Under the pieces are notes generated by a model. The model saw nothing but the letters and a program-made list of their open reading frames with translations, had not been told where the DNA came from and ran no database searches. Source: Christensenella sp. UBA7862 (GTDB taxonomy: Bacteria > Bacillota > Clostridia > Christensenellales > UBA1242). Taken from it: DNA of 64,000 nucleotides. Made by a program: the position numbers and the translations under genes. This document shows, in pieces, positions 17,143 to 25,424 of this stretch (positions are counted from its first letter, which is position 1; each line of letters starts with the position of its first letter). The stretch spans positions 1 to 64,000 of the forward strand of contig DLSM01000003.1 of NCBI GenBank assembly GCA_002500135.1, read 5' to 3'.

Positions 17143-18510
17143 TTAGTTTTTTGGAAGGTATTTTTTGATATACTCTGGTTTAATTCGTTTTAGTTCTTCT
17201 TCTGGCAAAATATTAAGCAATTTCCAACCTAAATTTAGCGTTTGTTCAATCGTTCTATTTTCGTCACTGAGTTGTGACACAAACTCTTTTTCAAACTGGG
17301 TTGCAAACTGTGCATAGATTTTATCCGTTTCGCTCAAAGCACCCTCGCCAAGGACTGTTGCCAGTTCTTTTGCCTCTTTCCCCTTTGCATAACTTGAAAA
17401 CAGTTGGTTTGCAAGGTCGCTGTGGTCCTCACGAGTTTTGCCCGCTCCGATGCCTTTGTCTTTTAGTCTTGAAAGGCTTGGAAGCACATCAATAGGTGGC
17501 ATAATCCCCTTATTTTGAAGTTCACGAGAAAGAATTATTTGCCCTTCTGTTATATATCCCGTTAGGTCTGGAATAGGGTGGGTTTTGTCGTCTTCGGGCA
17601 TTGTCAAAATTGGAATTTGAGTTATTGAACCCTTTTTATCTTTTATTCTGCCCGCTCTTTCAAAAAGTGAAGCAAAGTCAGAATACATATATCCAGGGTA
17701 TCCCCGCCTTCCTGGGACTTCCTTTTTGGCAGAAGCGAGTTCTCGCAGGGCTTCAGCGTAGTTTGTCATATCTGTTAAAATGCAAAGTACATGCATTCCA
17801 AGGTCAAAGGCAAGATATTCTGCACAACTGAGTGCCATCCGTGGGGTTGCAATTCGCTCTATGGCTGGCTCGTTGGCATAATTTACAAACATAACAGTTC
17901 TTTCAATGGCTCCGCTGTCGCAAAAACTCTTTTTAAAAAATTCAGATTCTTCATATGTTATGCCCATGGCACAAAACACAACAGCAAACTTGTCTTGCTT
18001 GCCAAGAACTTTTGCTTGACTGGCGATTTGTGCCGACAGACTTGCATGGCTCAGTCCACTCATTGAAAACACTGGCAACTTTTGCCCACGGACAAGGGTG
18101 TTAAGTCCGTCTATCGCCGAAATGCCCGTTTGGATAAATTCATTTGGATAATCTCTTGCTGTTGGGTTTATTGGTTCACCGTTTATATCAATTTGCTTTT
18201 GTGGGATAATTTCTGCTCCGCCGTCACGAGGTCTGCCCAAGCCGTCAAAAATACGTCCTAACATATCTTCTGAAACATTAAGCCTAAGCCCATGCCCCAA
18301 AAATCTCACTTTGCTTTTGGAAATGGAAAGTCCTTGCGAACTTTCAAACAACTGCACAACTGCCTTGTCATTTTCCACTTGCAAAACTTTTCCTAGTCTT
18401 GTGCCGTCATTTGATACAATTTCCACCAGTTCATCATATTTTGCCCCTTCAACGCCGTCAACAAGCATAAGAGGTCCCACAATTTCTTTTATGGTCTTAT
18501 ATTCTTTCAT
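17143..18510 (-). CDS. ntpB: V-type ATPase subunit B
   Basis: Non-catalytic nucleotide-binding-fold subunit that alternates with A in the V1 hexamer. The 455 residues show the family features: an N-terminal barrel starting KTIKEIVGPLMLVDGV, the region DMTNYAEALRELASAKKEVPGRRGYPGYMYSD, and the absence of a complete P-loop. The start codon overlaps the ntpA stop by 4 nt (ATGA), indicating translational coupling and 1:1 output. Membership in an ntp-type operon makes ATP-driven cation pumping the likely direction, although the complex can in principle work in reverse. Confidence 0.97.
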   Translation of the reverse strand: MKEYKTIKEIVGPLMLVDGVEGAKYDELVEIVSNDGTRLGKVLQVENDKAVVQLFESSQGLSISKSKVRFLGHGLRLNVSEDMLGRIFDGLGRPRDGGAEIIPQKQIDINGEPINPTARDYPNEFIQTGISAIDGLNTLVRGQKLPVFSMSGLSHASLSAQIASQAKVLGKQDKFAVVFCAMGITYEESEFFKKSFCDSGAIERTVMFVNYANEPAIERIATPRMALSCAEYLAFDLGMHVLCILTDMTNYAEALRELASAKKEVPGRRGYPGYMYSDFASLFERAGRIKDKKGSITQIPILTMPEDDKTHPIPDLTGYITEGQIILSRELQNKGIMPPIDVLPSLSRLKDKGIGAGKTREDHSDLANQLFSSYAKGKEAKELATVLGEGALSETDKIYAQFATQFEKEFVSQLSDENRTIEQTLNLGWKLLNILPEEELKRIKPEYIKKYLPKN

Positions 18511-20273
18511 ATTTCATCATCTCCCATGCTATACAGCGCTTTAAGTTGACTTAAGAGTTCTCGTTTTATTATTTCAAACTCACCAAGAGAATTCTCGTCA
18601 ATATATTTTGCACGTGCAATTTTTTGCTTTGCTCTCATGGACAAAAGTTCGTTTATGCCAATGCCGTCAGAAATTGCCTTCATGCAACTGTCATGATAAA
18701 GTTTTATAACTTCAAGCATTTTGCATTGCTTTTTAAGTGAAGAATAAGTGTCCACTGGGTCAAAAGCATTTTGGTGCAAAAAGTCTTCCCTTATCATTTT
18801 TGCTACGTCAAGTGTTAATCTATCTTTGCTTGAAAGTGAGTCAGCCCCCACAAGTCTTATAATTTCAAGAAGCGAACCTTCTTCTTGAAGGATATTCATA
18901 ACAAACGCCTTAAGCCCCGCAAAATTTGTTGAAACATTATTTTCAAACCAAGGTGCAAGCTGGGTGGAGTAAAGCGAATAACTTTGAAGCCAGTCGATTG
19001 CTGGGAAGTGTCTTTTGTATGCAAGGCTTGAACTTAGTCCCCAGAAAGTTTTAACAACACGCAATGTTGCTTGTGATACAGGTTCACTTAAATCGCCCCC
19101 CGGAGGTGACACCGCTCCAATAACTGTGACAGAGCCTTTTCTAGGTTTTGTTCCAAGAGTTTCCACAAGCCCTGCTCTTTCATAAAATTCTGCAAGTCTG
19201 CTGGACAAATATGCTGGATACCCTTCGTCCCCCGGCATTTCTTCAAGACGTCCGCTCATTTCTCTTAATGCTTCTGCCCAGCGAGATGTGGAGTCTGCCA
19301 TAAGAGCAACATTATATCCCATATCACGAAAATACTCTGCAATAGTTATTCCCGTATAAATTGACGCTTCCCTTGCAGACACAGGCATGTCCGAAGTGTT
19401 TGCAATAAGAATTGTTCGTTTTATAAGTGGCTGTTTTGTCTTTGGGTCAAGAAGTGTTGGAAATTCATTCATAACGTCTGTCATTTCGTTTCCACGTTCG
19501 CCACAGCCAATGTAAACAATAATATCCGCATCAGCCCATTTTGCAAGTTGGTGTTGAACAATAGTTTTGCCACTGCCAAATGGCCCCGGAACACCCGCAA
19601 CACCGCCTCTTGCTATTGGGAAAAGTGTATCAATAACCCTTTGACCAGTGACCATTGGCTCCACGAGTGGAAGTTTTTTTGCATAAGGTCTATTTCGTCT
19701 TATGGCATACTTTTGAAGCATTTGAATATTAAAAGTCTTGTTTCCATTTTTCAAAACAGCAACGGTGTCGTCAATTTTAAAGTCACCTTCTTCAATTTTT
19801 TCAACAACACCACTTGCTCCTTGTGGCACAAGAATTTTGTGTCTTATGGCGATTGTTTCATCAACATATCCCAGTTCGTCACCGCTTTCAAGATTTTCAC
19901 CCACTTTGCAAGTTGGATAGAAATGCCAAAATTTTGTTCTGTCAAGCGAGTTTGCTTGCATGCCACGAACGATTCTATTTCCAAACTTTTCTCTCAGTTC
20001 ATCGAGCGGTCTTTGTATGCCGTCAAAAATCCTTCCCACAATTCCAGGTGCAAGTTCCACAGACAATGGCTCGCCCGTTGACACAACTTCTTCACCAACA
20101 GAAAGCATTGATGTATCTTCATACACTTGAATGGAGGCTATGCCATTTCGCATTTCTATAATTTCGCCCGTAAGCATAAGTTTGCCTATTTTCACCACGT
20201 CAAAAAGCCGACACTCTTGCATATTGTCTGCTTGCACAAGTGGCCCAGACACTTTGACAACTTTACCCTTCAT
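18507..20273 (-). CDS. ntpA: V-type ATPase catalytic subunit A
   Basis: Catalytic subunit of the V1 hexamer. The start at 20273 is chosen because GAGGAGGAG precedes it and the protein then begins MKGKVVKVSGPLV as in the family; an in-frame start 33 nt upstream lies inside ntpG. The 588-residue protein has the non-homologous insertion typical of A subunits (about 115-185), the P-loop GPFGSGKTIVQHQLAKW, and the YIGCGERGNEMTDVM and DSTSRWAEALREMSGRLEEMPGDEGYPAYL segments. It overlaps the end of ntpG by about 11 nt and the start of ntpB by 4 nt. Confidence 0.97.
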   Translation of the reverse strand: MKGKVVKVSGPLVQADNMQECRLFDVVKIGKLMLTGEIIEMRNGIASIQVYEDTSMLSVGEEVVSTGEPLSVELAPGIVGRIFDGIQRPLDELREKFGNRIVRGMQANSLDRTKFWHFYPTCKVGENLESGDELGYVDETIAIRHKILVPQGASGVVEKIEEGDFKIDDTVAVLKNGNKTFNIQMLQKYAIRRNRPYAKKLPLVEPMVTGQRVIDTLFPIARGGVAGVPGPFGSGKTIVQHQLAKWADADIIVYIGCGERGNEMTDVMNEFPTLLDPKTKQPLIKRTILIANTSDMPVSAREASIYTGITIAEYFRDMGYNVALMADSTSRWAEALREMSGRLEEMPGDEGYPAYLSSRLAEFYERAGLVETLGTKPRKGSVTVIGAVSPPGGDLSEPVSQATLRVVKTFWGLSSSLAYKRHFPAIDWLQSYSLYSTQLAPWFENNVSTNFAGLKAFVMNILQEEGSLLEIIRLVGADSLSSKDRLTLDVAKMIREDFLHQNAFDPVDTYSSLKKQCKMLEVIKLYHDSCMKAISDGIGINELLSMRAKQKIARAKYIDENSLGEFEIIKRELLSQLKALYSMGDDEI

Positions 20274-20595
20274 TTTTCTCCTCCTCAAGCATAATTTTAG
20301 CACCAATAGCCCGCTCCATATCCGTCATTATTTTCCCCAGCGCATATGGATTTTCTTCATCTCTGTTTGGCACAACAAGAATAACAGGATAAGCAGAAGT
20401 TCTTGTTTGCTCAATCAAGTCTTCACACAGTTTTGCATAGTTTGTTTGAATTAAAATAACTTTGTAGTTTGAAATGAGTTTGCTCAGAGTGGCTCTGATT
20501 TTATCTCTCCCCACCGGAGAAAAAACATCACAGCCAACCGCCTTAAAGAGCATAACCATATCCCTACTCCCCAAAATTGCAATTTTATCTTCCAT
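20263..20595 (-). CDS. ntpG: V-type ATPase subunit F (NtpG)
   Basis: Small stalk subunit that sits with D on the central rotor and helps control ATPase activity. The start MEDKIAILGSRDMVMLFKAVG at 20595 has GGAG six bases upstream; an earlier in-frame start would lie within ntpC. The 110-residue product is close to the usual 100-110. It has the Rossmann-like alternation expected of this subunit, with a KVILIQTNYAK strand-helix and PVILVVP strand. It lies between ntpC and ntpA with an overlap into ntpA. Confidence 0.93.
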   Translation of the reverse strand: MEDKIAILGSRDMVMLFKAVGCDVFSPVGRDKIRATLSKLISNYKVILIQTNYAKLCEDLIEQTRTSAYPVILVVPNRDEENPYALGKIMTDMERAIGAKIMLEEEKNEG

Positions 20596-20596
20596 T

Positions 20597-21532
20597 TCAA
20601 TCTCCAAGTAGCATTTGCTTTGCCTTATCCGCAATGTTATTTCTAACAAACAGCAAACACATTCTACAGTTTTTAATTTCCGCTAACTTTTTCAAAACAT
20701 AATACACAAACTGTGCCGGGCTATCCATATCAAATCTCAATGGCTCACAATATTTGAGTAGCAACATATTTTTCTCTTTTTCAAACTTAATAAGCGCCTT
20801 ATCCTTGCTTTCAAAAATGAGTTCTGCCATATTTTTAAGCAATTTATTCTCAATCTGCCCCACACAAAATTTATCTTTTTCAAAAATTCCTTGCAGTGTT
20901 TTTTTATTTAAAAACCCACATTCAACAAGGTTCTTTTCAAAATTTAATTCATCTTTCGCCCTGAGGCAAACGGATAAGTTTTGTTTGTCACATTCAAGTT
21001 TGACAAGGTCACAAAGAAGTCCTTTTTTAAACATTCCTCGCATAATTTTATACTTATTTTGCTTAAAATATCTATCCAGCTCTTCAGCCCCACTTTGTGG
21101 TGTAAAATTCTCAGAGAAAGTCTTTATGGCTGCGGCAACGCTTTTTTCAAATATAGAGAAATCTCTTTTTGCCACAAAACTTGCCATTTTTTTGTTGTCA
21201 CAAAAGTCGTAATCTTGAACATAATTTTCCCAATCTATCCCAATAAGTTGAGCCTTGCAAATTGTGGATAAATTGTCAAAAATAAGTGGGAAAATGAAGA
21301 AATTTTTAACCATTTCATTTGGGGAATCATTTGACACAAATTCAAAGAGTTTTCGCTCTTCCATATCCAGATACTCGTCAACATTTGCGTCATCGCTTAG
21401 GCGGAAGGCATTTCTGAGCAAATTTTCCGCATCTAGAGCATTGCTGCAAGATAGCACACTTGCATAGAAATCTTTTGGCAAAAGTTGTGCTTCTTTCACG
21501 CTTACAACGCCAGATGAATAAAGATAACTCAT
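20597..21532 (-). CDS. ntpC: V-type ATPase subunit C
   Basis: Membrane-proximal subunit (archaeal C / eukaryotic d type) that links the rotor shaft to the K ring. 311 mostly helical residues, with three helical repeats typical of the funnel-shaped C subunit, starting MSYLYSSGVVSVKEAQLLPKDF. GGGAGG lies just before the ATG. Sequence similarity within this family is weak, so the assignment leans on length, helical content and position between ntpE and ntpG in the conserved F-I-K-E-C-G-A-B-D order. Confidence 0.9.
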   Translation of the reverse strand: MSYLYSSGVVSVKEAQLLPKDFYASVLSCSNALDAENLLRNAFRLSDDANVDEYLDMEERKLFEFVSNDSPNEMVKNFFIFPLIFDNLSTICKAQLIGIDWENYVQDYDFCDNKKMASFVAKRDFSIFEKSVAAAIKTFSENFTPQSGAEELDRYFKQNKYKIMRGMFKKGLLCDLVKLECDKQNLSVCLRAKDELNFEKNLVECGFLNKKTLQGIFEKDKFCVGQIENKLLKNMAELIFESKDKALIKFEKEKNMLLLKYCEPLRFDMDSPAQFVYYVLKKLAEIKNCRMCLLFVRNNIADKAKQMLLGD

Positions 21533-21555
21533 ATTTCCTCCCGTTTTATCGACTT

Positions 21556-22113
21556 TTAAAATAACAATTCTGAAATCTCTTTTAAGTTGTTTTCAATATA
21601 ATCTTCAACAAGTGTTTCAAAAAGCAAATTTTTATCACACTTTTCGCCACACAAAAATAAGCCCTCTTTTTCACCCGCTTTAACTTCAAGCGAAAGTTTT
21701 TTGACTGACGGAAGCGACAAAATGTCTTTTTCTGTTAGACTACTGCATTTCCAAAAAACAGTGTCACCGCTTTCTGCATTTTTCTTCAAAAGACCTTCAA
21801 AAAACTTCTTTGCTTGCGTCTTTCCCATGTTGCAAAGTTCCAAAACTGCCTCAGTTTTTATCTTTTCAAGCAATTTTGTTTTGCTTTTAAGTTCCACCTT
21901 CTTACACTCAATTTTGACACTTACATCTGTGGCAGAAGAGATTTCTTTTTCTTTTTGTTTCAACCTTTTTGACGTGTCCCCGCTTTTTTCTTTTTGCCAA
22001 GAAAGTTCTTCTCGTTGCATTTTTGCCGCTTGCTTTTCGGCGGCGTCCACGATGTCCTCTGCTTGAATTTTTGCGTCAGTCAATATTCTATCAACAATCA
22101 AATCACCTTGCAT
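21556..22113 (-). CDS. ntpE: V-type ATPase subunit E
   Basis: Peripheral-stalk subunit that pairs with the ntpF product to hold the A3B3 head against rotation. I chose the ATG at 22113 (MQGDLIVDRILTDAKIQAEDI), preceded by AAGGGG; an earlier start would run into ntpK. The 185-residue protein has a long charged N-terminal coiled coil (about 10-100) and a globular C-terminal part, as usual. The gene begins 10 nt after ntpK. Confidence 0.9.
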   Translation of the reverse strand: MQGDLIVDRILTDAKIQAEDIVDAAEKQAAKMQREELSWQKEKSGDTSKRLKQKEKEISSATDVSVKIECKKVELKSKTKLLEKIKTEAVLELCNMGKTQAKKFFEGLLKKNAESGDTVFWKCSSLTEKDILSLPSVKKLSLEVKAGEKEGLFLCGEKCDKNLLFETLVEDYIENNLKEISELLF

Positions 22114-22123
22114 ACTTGTCCCC

Positions 22124-22567
22124 TTATGGCAAAAGAAGCAGCGACACGACAAGTGACAAAATGGCGTAAGTTTCAATCATTGCTGGGAAAAGAATAAGTT
22201 TGCCCGACAAAGTGTCTTTTTTAGCAACGGCTTGGATACAACTTGCAGATGTTTTGCCTTGAAGAACTGGTGTCAAAAGCCCTGTGACAGTTAGTGGAAG
22301 TGACGCCAAAAGGATATTTAGCCCAGTTGCAAGACTTATGCCCATTGTGCAACTGCTTGAAGCAACAATAGCAAACACAAAGCCATAAATACCTTGCGTT
22401 GCTGGAAGGACAACAAGCACCAAAAGTTTGCTAAACTTCTTTGGGTCTTCGCTCAAAACCCCCGCCGCAGTTTGCCCCGTTTTGGTTAGTCCTATAGCTG
22501 ACCCCATTCCACACAAAAATACACATAACACAAGCCCCGCTAGTCCAATTACAAATCCCCATTCCAT
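22124..22567 (-). CDS. ntpK: V-type ATPase proteolipid subunit K with Na+-site residues
   Basis: Membrane rotor-ring subunit carrying the transported ion. 147 residues form four membrane helices, a duplicated hairpin. The five Na+ ligands known from Enterococcus hirae NtpK all have counterparts: Leu54, Thr57 and Gln58 in VLPATQGIYGF, Gln103 in VLQGK, and Glu132 in FPAMIETYAIL. The match around these residues is close, which argues for a sodium-translocating ring rather than a proton ring. It lies between ntpI and ntpE. Confidence 0.95.
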   Translation of the reverse strand: MEWGFVIGLAGLVLCVFLCGMGSAIGLTKTGQTAAGVLSEDPKKFSKLLVLVVLPATQGIYGFVFAIVASSSCTMGISLATGLNILLASLPLTVTGLLTPVLQGKTSASCIQAVAKKDTLSGKLILFPAMIETYAILSLVVSLLLLP

Positions 22568-22585
22568 AACATTTTCCTCCTTTAA

Positions 22586-24502
22586 TTATTCGTTATTTCC
22601 TGTTATATTTACATAAGAGAACCCAGAACCAAATGGCTCAAACAGTTCCCCCTCGCCCTCATAAAATCTTGAAAAGAATTCTACGTATTGAAGCCTTGCG
22701 ACATGGATATATGCACTAAGGCAGCCCATTGAAAGATTGAACCCATGTCCAATTAAAAGAATTATTGCCCCAACAAGATAGGTCGCCGCACTGCTAAAAA
22801 ATGGAACAGCCAACTGATTGACAATGCCCGCAATGATTGCACCACTTAACATCAGTCCAAAAAGTCTTGCATAACTCAAAATATCAGAAAAGATATTGAT
22901 TATCCCATACACTGCTCCAAAACTTTTTGTAAGACGATTTATACCCCTTTGAGTGGCTATTAAACCCACAACGCTTATTGCAACTGACGCAATGGCAACA
23001 TACATGCCAATCATCTTTACTCCCTCAATAAGTCCCGCTATGTCAAGTGCCACAAGTCCTATGCCTACAAAAAAGCCTTCCCACACAAGTGCCGAAAATA
23101 TTGCTTCCGCCACTTGTTTTCGTTTTATGAGCAAAATCGCTTTAAGAAGCAGCGACACCATAATTTGCACTGCGCCTGCCCCAAGACAAATGCCGAGCAT
23201 TGCAATAACATCTTTTGTTGGATTCGGCATTATTCTAGGCGGAATAATGCTCCAAACATCGCTCCCCACGCCAAACATTGAGCCAAAGAGTATTCCAAAT
23301 ATTATCGCAAACACTCCCCCCGTTGCAAGCACGCCACATAGTTTTTTAAACGACGTTTCCTTTTTCTGCATTGCTCCGACAAATGTTCCAAACAGAACAA
23401 GCACAAAGCCATATCCAATGTCCGCCACCACAAAGCCAAAGAAAAGAGAAAAGAAGAAAGTCAAAAGCCCATTTGGGTCAAGTTCCCTATAGTTTGGCGA
23501 AGAATACATGTTTGTCACAAATTCAAAGTTGCTAACAATTTTGTTGTTTTTAAGAAGTGTTGACGGCATTTCATTTTTTGGAATTTCCAAAAATTCTTTC
23601 TCCATGCAAATTCCAAGTTTGTCCAAACACTTATCCACATAACTGACTTTGTCCTTTGGCAGATAGCCCTCAAGCACAAAAGTTTGTTTTGTTGAACGAA
23701 CAAGGTTCTCGGCATCCAACTTTTCCATGCAAAACTTAGTGTGGTCAAGTGATAACTTAAGGTTTTTGATACTGGACGAAAAACCTTTCAATTTTTCTTC
23801 ACAAGCATGAATTTTATTGTTGTTTCTTATTATCTCATTTTGACATTCGGCAACAAGAGCCTTGCTTGTTTTGTCGTAATCAAACGGACATTTTGAAAAC
23901 CCAATTTCAGCCAAACCTCTTGATACGACAATACTTTCAGATTTATGGCAACAGACCTTCAAAACTCTGCCTTCGTCACCGCACACTTCAACAACCGTAA
24001 GTGGACAGTCTTTCAAAACTTCTGGCAGTCTTTCGCTATTTCCCTCTGGCAAAAGTCCCACATAAATATCCACATGTTTTGTGCTTTTGAAATCAGAAAA
24101 CTTCTCGCTTAAACAAAGATATGGTTCATAGGTCGAACGTCTTGTGACAATTTTCTCATTCTCTCGCTTTAATGTACCAATTTCCTTTTGAAGTTCATCA
24201 ATTTGCTCAAGCGTTTTCTCGCAGTCAAAATTCCCGTTCACAAACTCCTCTGCACTCATGTCAAGCGTTTCTTCGTCAATCTTTCCCACGGCGTCTTGCA
24301 CAACTTCTATCGAACGAGCAATCTTATCATGTAGCGATTGCATACTGTCATACTTCTCCTCACAAAAGTTACATGCCGTGCCGTCAATGTTTGTTGTTTT
24401 TTTAAGTTCCACACAGCGAGTTCTGAAGAGTTCGTTTAATATCTTTTCTTTATCCATGGAGAGTGCAACAAGTTTAAGTTTTGACATTTCAACAATAGCC
24501 AT
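22586..24502 (-). CDS. ntpI: V-type ATPase subunit I (a subunit)
   Basis: Stator membrane subunit that forms the ion half-channels next to the K ring. 638 residues: a cytoplasmic N-terminal half of about 330 residues with coiled coil, then a membrane half with 7-8 helices. The helix LSYARLFGLMLSGAIIAGIVNQL contains the essential arginine of the channel, and the last helices include LIGHGFNLSMGCLSAYIHVARLQYVEFFSRFYEGEG-type sequence typical of the family (read here in shorter pieces). Its start overlaps the end of ntpF by 14 nt, showing tight coupling. Confidence 0.95.
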   Translation of the reverse strand: MAIVEMSKLKLVALSMDKEKILNELFRTRCVELKKTTNIDGTACNFCEEKYDSMQSLHDKIARSIEVVQDAVGKIDEETLDMSAEEFVNGNFDCEKTLEQIDELQKEIGTLKRENEKIVTRRSTYEPYLCLSEKFSDFKSTKHVDIYVGLLPEGNSERLPEVLKDCPLTVVEVCGDEGRVLKVCCHKSESIVVSRGLAEIGFSKCPFDYDKTSKALVAECQNEIIRNNNKIHACEEKLKGFSSSIKNLKLSLDHTKFCMEKLDAENLVRSTKQTFVLEGYLPKDKVSYVDKCLDKLGICMEKEFLEIPKNEMPSTLLKNNKIVSNFEFVTNMYSSPNYRELDPNGLLTFFFSLFFGFVVADIGYGFVLVLFGTFVGAMQKKETSFKKLCGVLATGGVFAIIFGILFGSMFGVGSDVWSIIPPRIMPNPTKDVIAMLGICLGAGAVQIMVSLLLKAILLIKRKQVAEAIFSALVWEGFFVGIGLVALDIAGLIEGVKMIGMYVAIASVAISVVGLIATQRGINRLTKSFGAVYGIINIFSDILSYARLFGLMLSGAIIAGIVNQLAVPFFSSAATYLVGAIILLIGHGFNLSMGCLSAYIHVARLQYVEFFSRFYEGEGELFEPFGSGFSYVNITGNNE

Positions 24503-24809
24503 CTTGCACCCCCTGCACCACCCGTTTTGTAGTAGCGGCTATTGCATTCGTTTTCTCATTCTCAAGGTTGTCAAACTCCGCTTGTATTTTTGCCACAATG
24601 TCTTGCAATTTCTCAGCGTATTTTTTCTCTAGTTTATTTAGTTCAGTCACATATCTTTTTTTGTCAAGTTCCAAAAACTCTTCTCTGTCTTTTGATAATT
24701 GCTCGGACTTTTTGGAAACAATTTCTTGTGACTTTGTTTGTGCCAAAGACACAATTTGTTCTGCTTGTTCTTCTGCCAAAAGAATTTTGTCAATATATGC
24801 AGTTTTCAT
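24489..24809 (-). CDS. ntpF: V-type ATPase peripheral-stalk subunit (NtpF/G-H type)
   Basis: 106-residue, almost entirely helical protein rich in Glu, Gln and Lys, with a heptad pattern from about 8 to 95 (AEEQAEQIVSLAQTKSQEIV ... ). This is the expected shape of the peripheral-stalk subunit that pairs with E. It is the first gene of the operon, as ntpF is in Enterococcus hirae. GGAGG precedes the ATG. Sequence alone would not separate it from other coiled coils; the position makes the call. Confidence 0.87.
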   Translation of the reverse strand: MKTAYIDKILLAEEQAEQIVSLAQTKSQEIVSKKSEQLSKDREEFLELDKKRYVTELNKLEKKYAEKLQDIVAKIQAEFDNLENEKTNAIAATTKRVVQGVQDGYC

Positions 24810-24895
24810 TTTTTGCCTCCAATCATTTTACAAAAAAGGGACCACAAAACCTATGCCGAGCAATCCCTTGTCAAATACTATTATGTGCTATATAA

Positions 24896-24925
24896 ATAAT
24901 ACTATAAATAGCCCCCTTTTATCAA
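24896..24925 (-). promoter_or_regulatory. Candidate V-ATPase operon promoter
   Basis: TTGATA (24920-24925), 18-nt spacer, TATTAT (24896-24901). It lies in the 200-nt gap before ntpF and would give a leader of about 80 nt. A TTGACA further downstream (near 24868-24873) has no well-spaced -10 box. Confidence 0.5.
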
Positions 24926-24969
24926 GCAAAAGTGCCATGTTTTTGGATAAAATTTCCATAATTTTTGCA

Positions 24970-24998
24970 TAAAAAAACCTTGGCGTAAAATTCCAAGG
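24970..24998 (-). terminator. Terminator before the V-ATPase operon
   Basis: CCTTGG/CCAAGG 6-bp stem (24978-24983, 24993-24998) with a 9-nt loop followed by T7 on the minus strand. It lies 12 nt after the stop of the small membrane-protein gene. Confidence 0.8.
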
Positions 24999-25009
24999 CT
25001 GTTTTCTAT

Positions 25010-25267
25010 TTATCTTGTTTGGATGTAAATCACCACATAAATTGAAATGATGATAAGTCCAGCTAGAATGAGAAGCAATCCGGCAAGTTTAAGTGCCATA
25101 TTAACTTTATCGTCACTTTTAATTTCGTTTGAATGTCTAACTGCTCTTGTTATTCTTGCTGACAATGCCACAAGCGCAATGCCCAAAACGACAAGCACAA
25201 GCCCAACTATAACAAGTGGTTCACTCAAAAATTGTACAAGAGTTCTTCCAAGCATATCTCCCAACAT
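25010..25267 (-). CDS. Small two-helix membrane protein, unknown function
   Basis: 85 residues with two clear membrane segments: LVIVGLVLVVLGIALVALSA (about 18-37) and LAGLLLILAGLIIISIYVVIYI (about 61-82). They are separated by a basic and acidic loop (RITRAVRHSNEIKSDDKVN). I do not recognise the family. Helix spacing and composition look like a genuine small membrane protein, and it has its own terminator. It is transcribed in the same direction as the TPR-protein gene 157 nt upstream, so the two may or may not share a transcript. Confidence 0.7.
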   Translation of the reverse strand: MLGDMLGRTLVQFLSEPLVIVGLVLVVLGIALVALSARITRAVRHSNEIKSDDKVNMALKLAGLLLILAGLIIISIYVVIYIQTR

Positions 25268-25424
25268 TTTTCACCCTCCAAATTTAATTTCTGCCATATT
25301 ATATCAAATGTAGATTAAAATTTCAATAGTAATTTTGCACAAAATAACTTTTTATGAAAATTTATCACATTTTTTGTGTTTTCCCACCTATTTTTATGCC
25401 AATTTCTATCGATTTTTACAAATT

